Position numbers and translations under genes: made by a program | Source: Stanieria sp. NIES-3757 | GTDB lineage: Bacteria; Cyanobacteriota; Cyanobacteriia; Cyanobacteriales; Xenococcaceae | DNA length: 64,000 nucleotides | NCBI GenBank assembly: GCA_002355455.1 | Contig: AP017375.1 | Coordinates: 930,001 to 994,000 of the forward strand | Direction: 5' to 3' | Notes under the pieces: generated by a model | Databases searched by the model: none | What the model saw: only the letters and a program-made list of their open reading frames with translations | Told to the model about the DNA's origin: nothing | Shown: piece after piece, positions 63,130 to 64,000 of the stretch | Layout of the letters: the number at the start of each line of letters is the position of its first letter | Position numbering within the stretch: position 1 is the stretch's first letter

Positions 63130-63373
63130 ATTAGTGGGATTATAGAAATAGAATTATATAATCGTGGTGGTCAAGGGCGTAAAAAAGCGATTCGATGCCT
63201 AGCAACAAGAAACGATTAAAAACTGGATCGAAGAAACACCTAAAAACCTAGTAATAGTTAAAGAAAAAATCCAACAAAAATGGGGAGTTATTACAAGTAA
63301 AAATACAATAAAATTGGCAAGAAGCCAGCAAGATTCCCAGATGACTCAGAAGGTATTGAAAGTGCTCAGTTAG
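63130..63373 (+). pseudogene. IS630-type transposase remnant
   Basis: NWIEETPKNLVIVKEKIQQK then WGVITSKNTIKLARSQQDSQ is the N-terminal helix region of IS630 transposases. The upstream part (NRGGQGRKK) is in another frame and a TAG at 63200 interrupts, so there is a frameshift plus a stop. The fragment ends at a stop at 63371, one base before the next gene stop. Together with 50888 it borders the G+C-richer region. Confidence 0.65.
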
Positions 63374-63954
63374 TTCGTCTCTTCTTGCAACAAGAGGTGT
63401 ATATCTCGACCAAAGCGTCTCAGCATACCAGAAACTGATAGAAAGCTAGCGTTAATGGAAGTTACCCTCTCGCTATCTACCAATACAACACTTCCCGAAC
63501 GAGTATCTGGGGAACCAGGCAGAAACACTACCACTTGTTGGGTTGCAGTTCTCTCGACCTCAAAGGCAATTTGAGACTGGTCGTCTAAGCGAATCAGAAC
63601 AGGTTTTAGGGACGATGCTGATTTATTTACATCAACTTCAGAGGTCATACTTTTAAAAACAGTGTAACCGGGAATGAACTTCTGCAACAAAACATCAAGA
63701 AAATTAAATAGCTTCTTCCCCCAAATGCTTTTTGAGAACAAACCAGCTAGAAAACACAGCGCAACAAGGCAGAAGACAGTTAGAGTATCTACAAACACCA
63801 CATCCTTGAGAGAATCTGCCCCTAAGGCTTCACTCAACGGGACAGAAATCGACCTCGTTATCTTGAATGCTTTACCAAATATTGCAGCAGCGACAACAAC
63901 AGGAATCAAGAAAAAGATCCCGCCAATAATTGTATTTTGGACAAAACGATTCAT
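63370..63954 (-). CDS. DUF502-family membrane protein
   Basis: About 194 residues from ATG 63954 (an in-frame Met nine residues upstream at 63981 is less likely). Two membrane helices (TIIGGIFFLIPVVVAAAIFG and VDTLTVFCLVALCFLAGLFS), then QKFIPGYTVFKSMTSEV and a beta-rich tail with DTRSGSVVLVDSERVTSINA. Matches the DUF502 family, conserved in bacteria and plants with unknown role. The end of the window cuts nothing from it. Confidence 0.87.
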   Translation of the reverse strand: MNRFVQNTIIGGIFFLIPVVVAAAIFGKAFKITRSISVPLSEALGADSLKDVVFVDTLTVFCLVALCFLAGLFSKSIWGKKLFNFLDVLLQKFIPGYTVFKSMTSEVDVNKSASSLKPVLIRLDDQSQIAFEVERTATQQVVVFLPGSPDTRSGSVVLVDSERVTSINASFLSVSGMLRRFGRDIHLLLQEETN

Positions 63955-64000
63955 GGGAAGCTCCAACGATGATGATATCATTGCCTGAATCTAGTCTAGC

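Noticed and set aside
1-64000. CRISPR array
   Set aside because: No evenly spaced direct repeats with unique spacers are visible; the heptads at 6171 and 38265 are too short and contiguous.

Overview
The window is cyanobacterial. It carries petG, a cytochrome cM-type gene, sufR next to sufB, a COP23-domain protein, a CmpR/NdhR-type LysR regulator, several eukaryote-type Ser/Thr kinases and many HIP1 octamers (GCGATCGC). Most of it is AT-rich with short palindromic and heptad repeats in the gaps. Gene style fits a low-GC unicellular or baeocyte-forming lineage, but the genus cannot be fixed from the sequence alone.

Layout. 1-6.8 kb: a general-stress protein with internally duplicated modules (cut by the window start), a transketolase/transaldolase pair and two small soluble proteins. 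7-15 kb: a CDF metal exporter with a SpoIIAA-like protein, a COP23 protein, two trypsin-like proteases that overlap by one base, a membrane Ser/Thr kinase and a pterin-dehydratase-fold protein. 15.2-18.6 kb (minus): methyltransferase, cupin-globin fusion and hybrid cluster protein, which together look like a nitric-oxide/hydroxylamine defence operon. 18.8-21.7 kb: two DUF488 proteins plus a predicted dual-OB protein, then two HicAB-type modules, the second broken, bracketed by 60-bp direct repeats. 22.1-24.8 kb: a haem-oxygenase-like diiron oxidase, an NPPY methyltransferase and a LysE-type exporter. I think this is the best candidate here for an undescribed small-molecule pathway.

25-50.6 kb is mostly conserved cyanobacterial chromosome: tRNA-Ser(GGA), ferredoxin, nuclease, inositol-phosphatase family enzyme, phosphate-binding protein, kinase, sufB and sufR with clear SufR operators, carotenoid-desaturase-like enzyme, a RelE/Phd pair, queE-queC, futA-like, cytM, petG, tsaE, yvcK-like, dut, a CO2-type LysR regulator, a second CDF transporter and a DUF4327 pair.

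50.9-63.4 kb is different. It begins and ends with IS630-type transposase scraps, is visibly richer in G+C, and holds a three-gene phosphorelay (response regulator with HPt, giant sensor kinase, lone receiver), a TnpB remnant, a 14-TM-type MFS exporter and a cluster of membrane or secreted proteins. It looks like an acquired or rearranged island. The window ends in a DUF502 membrane protein.
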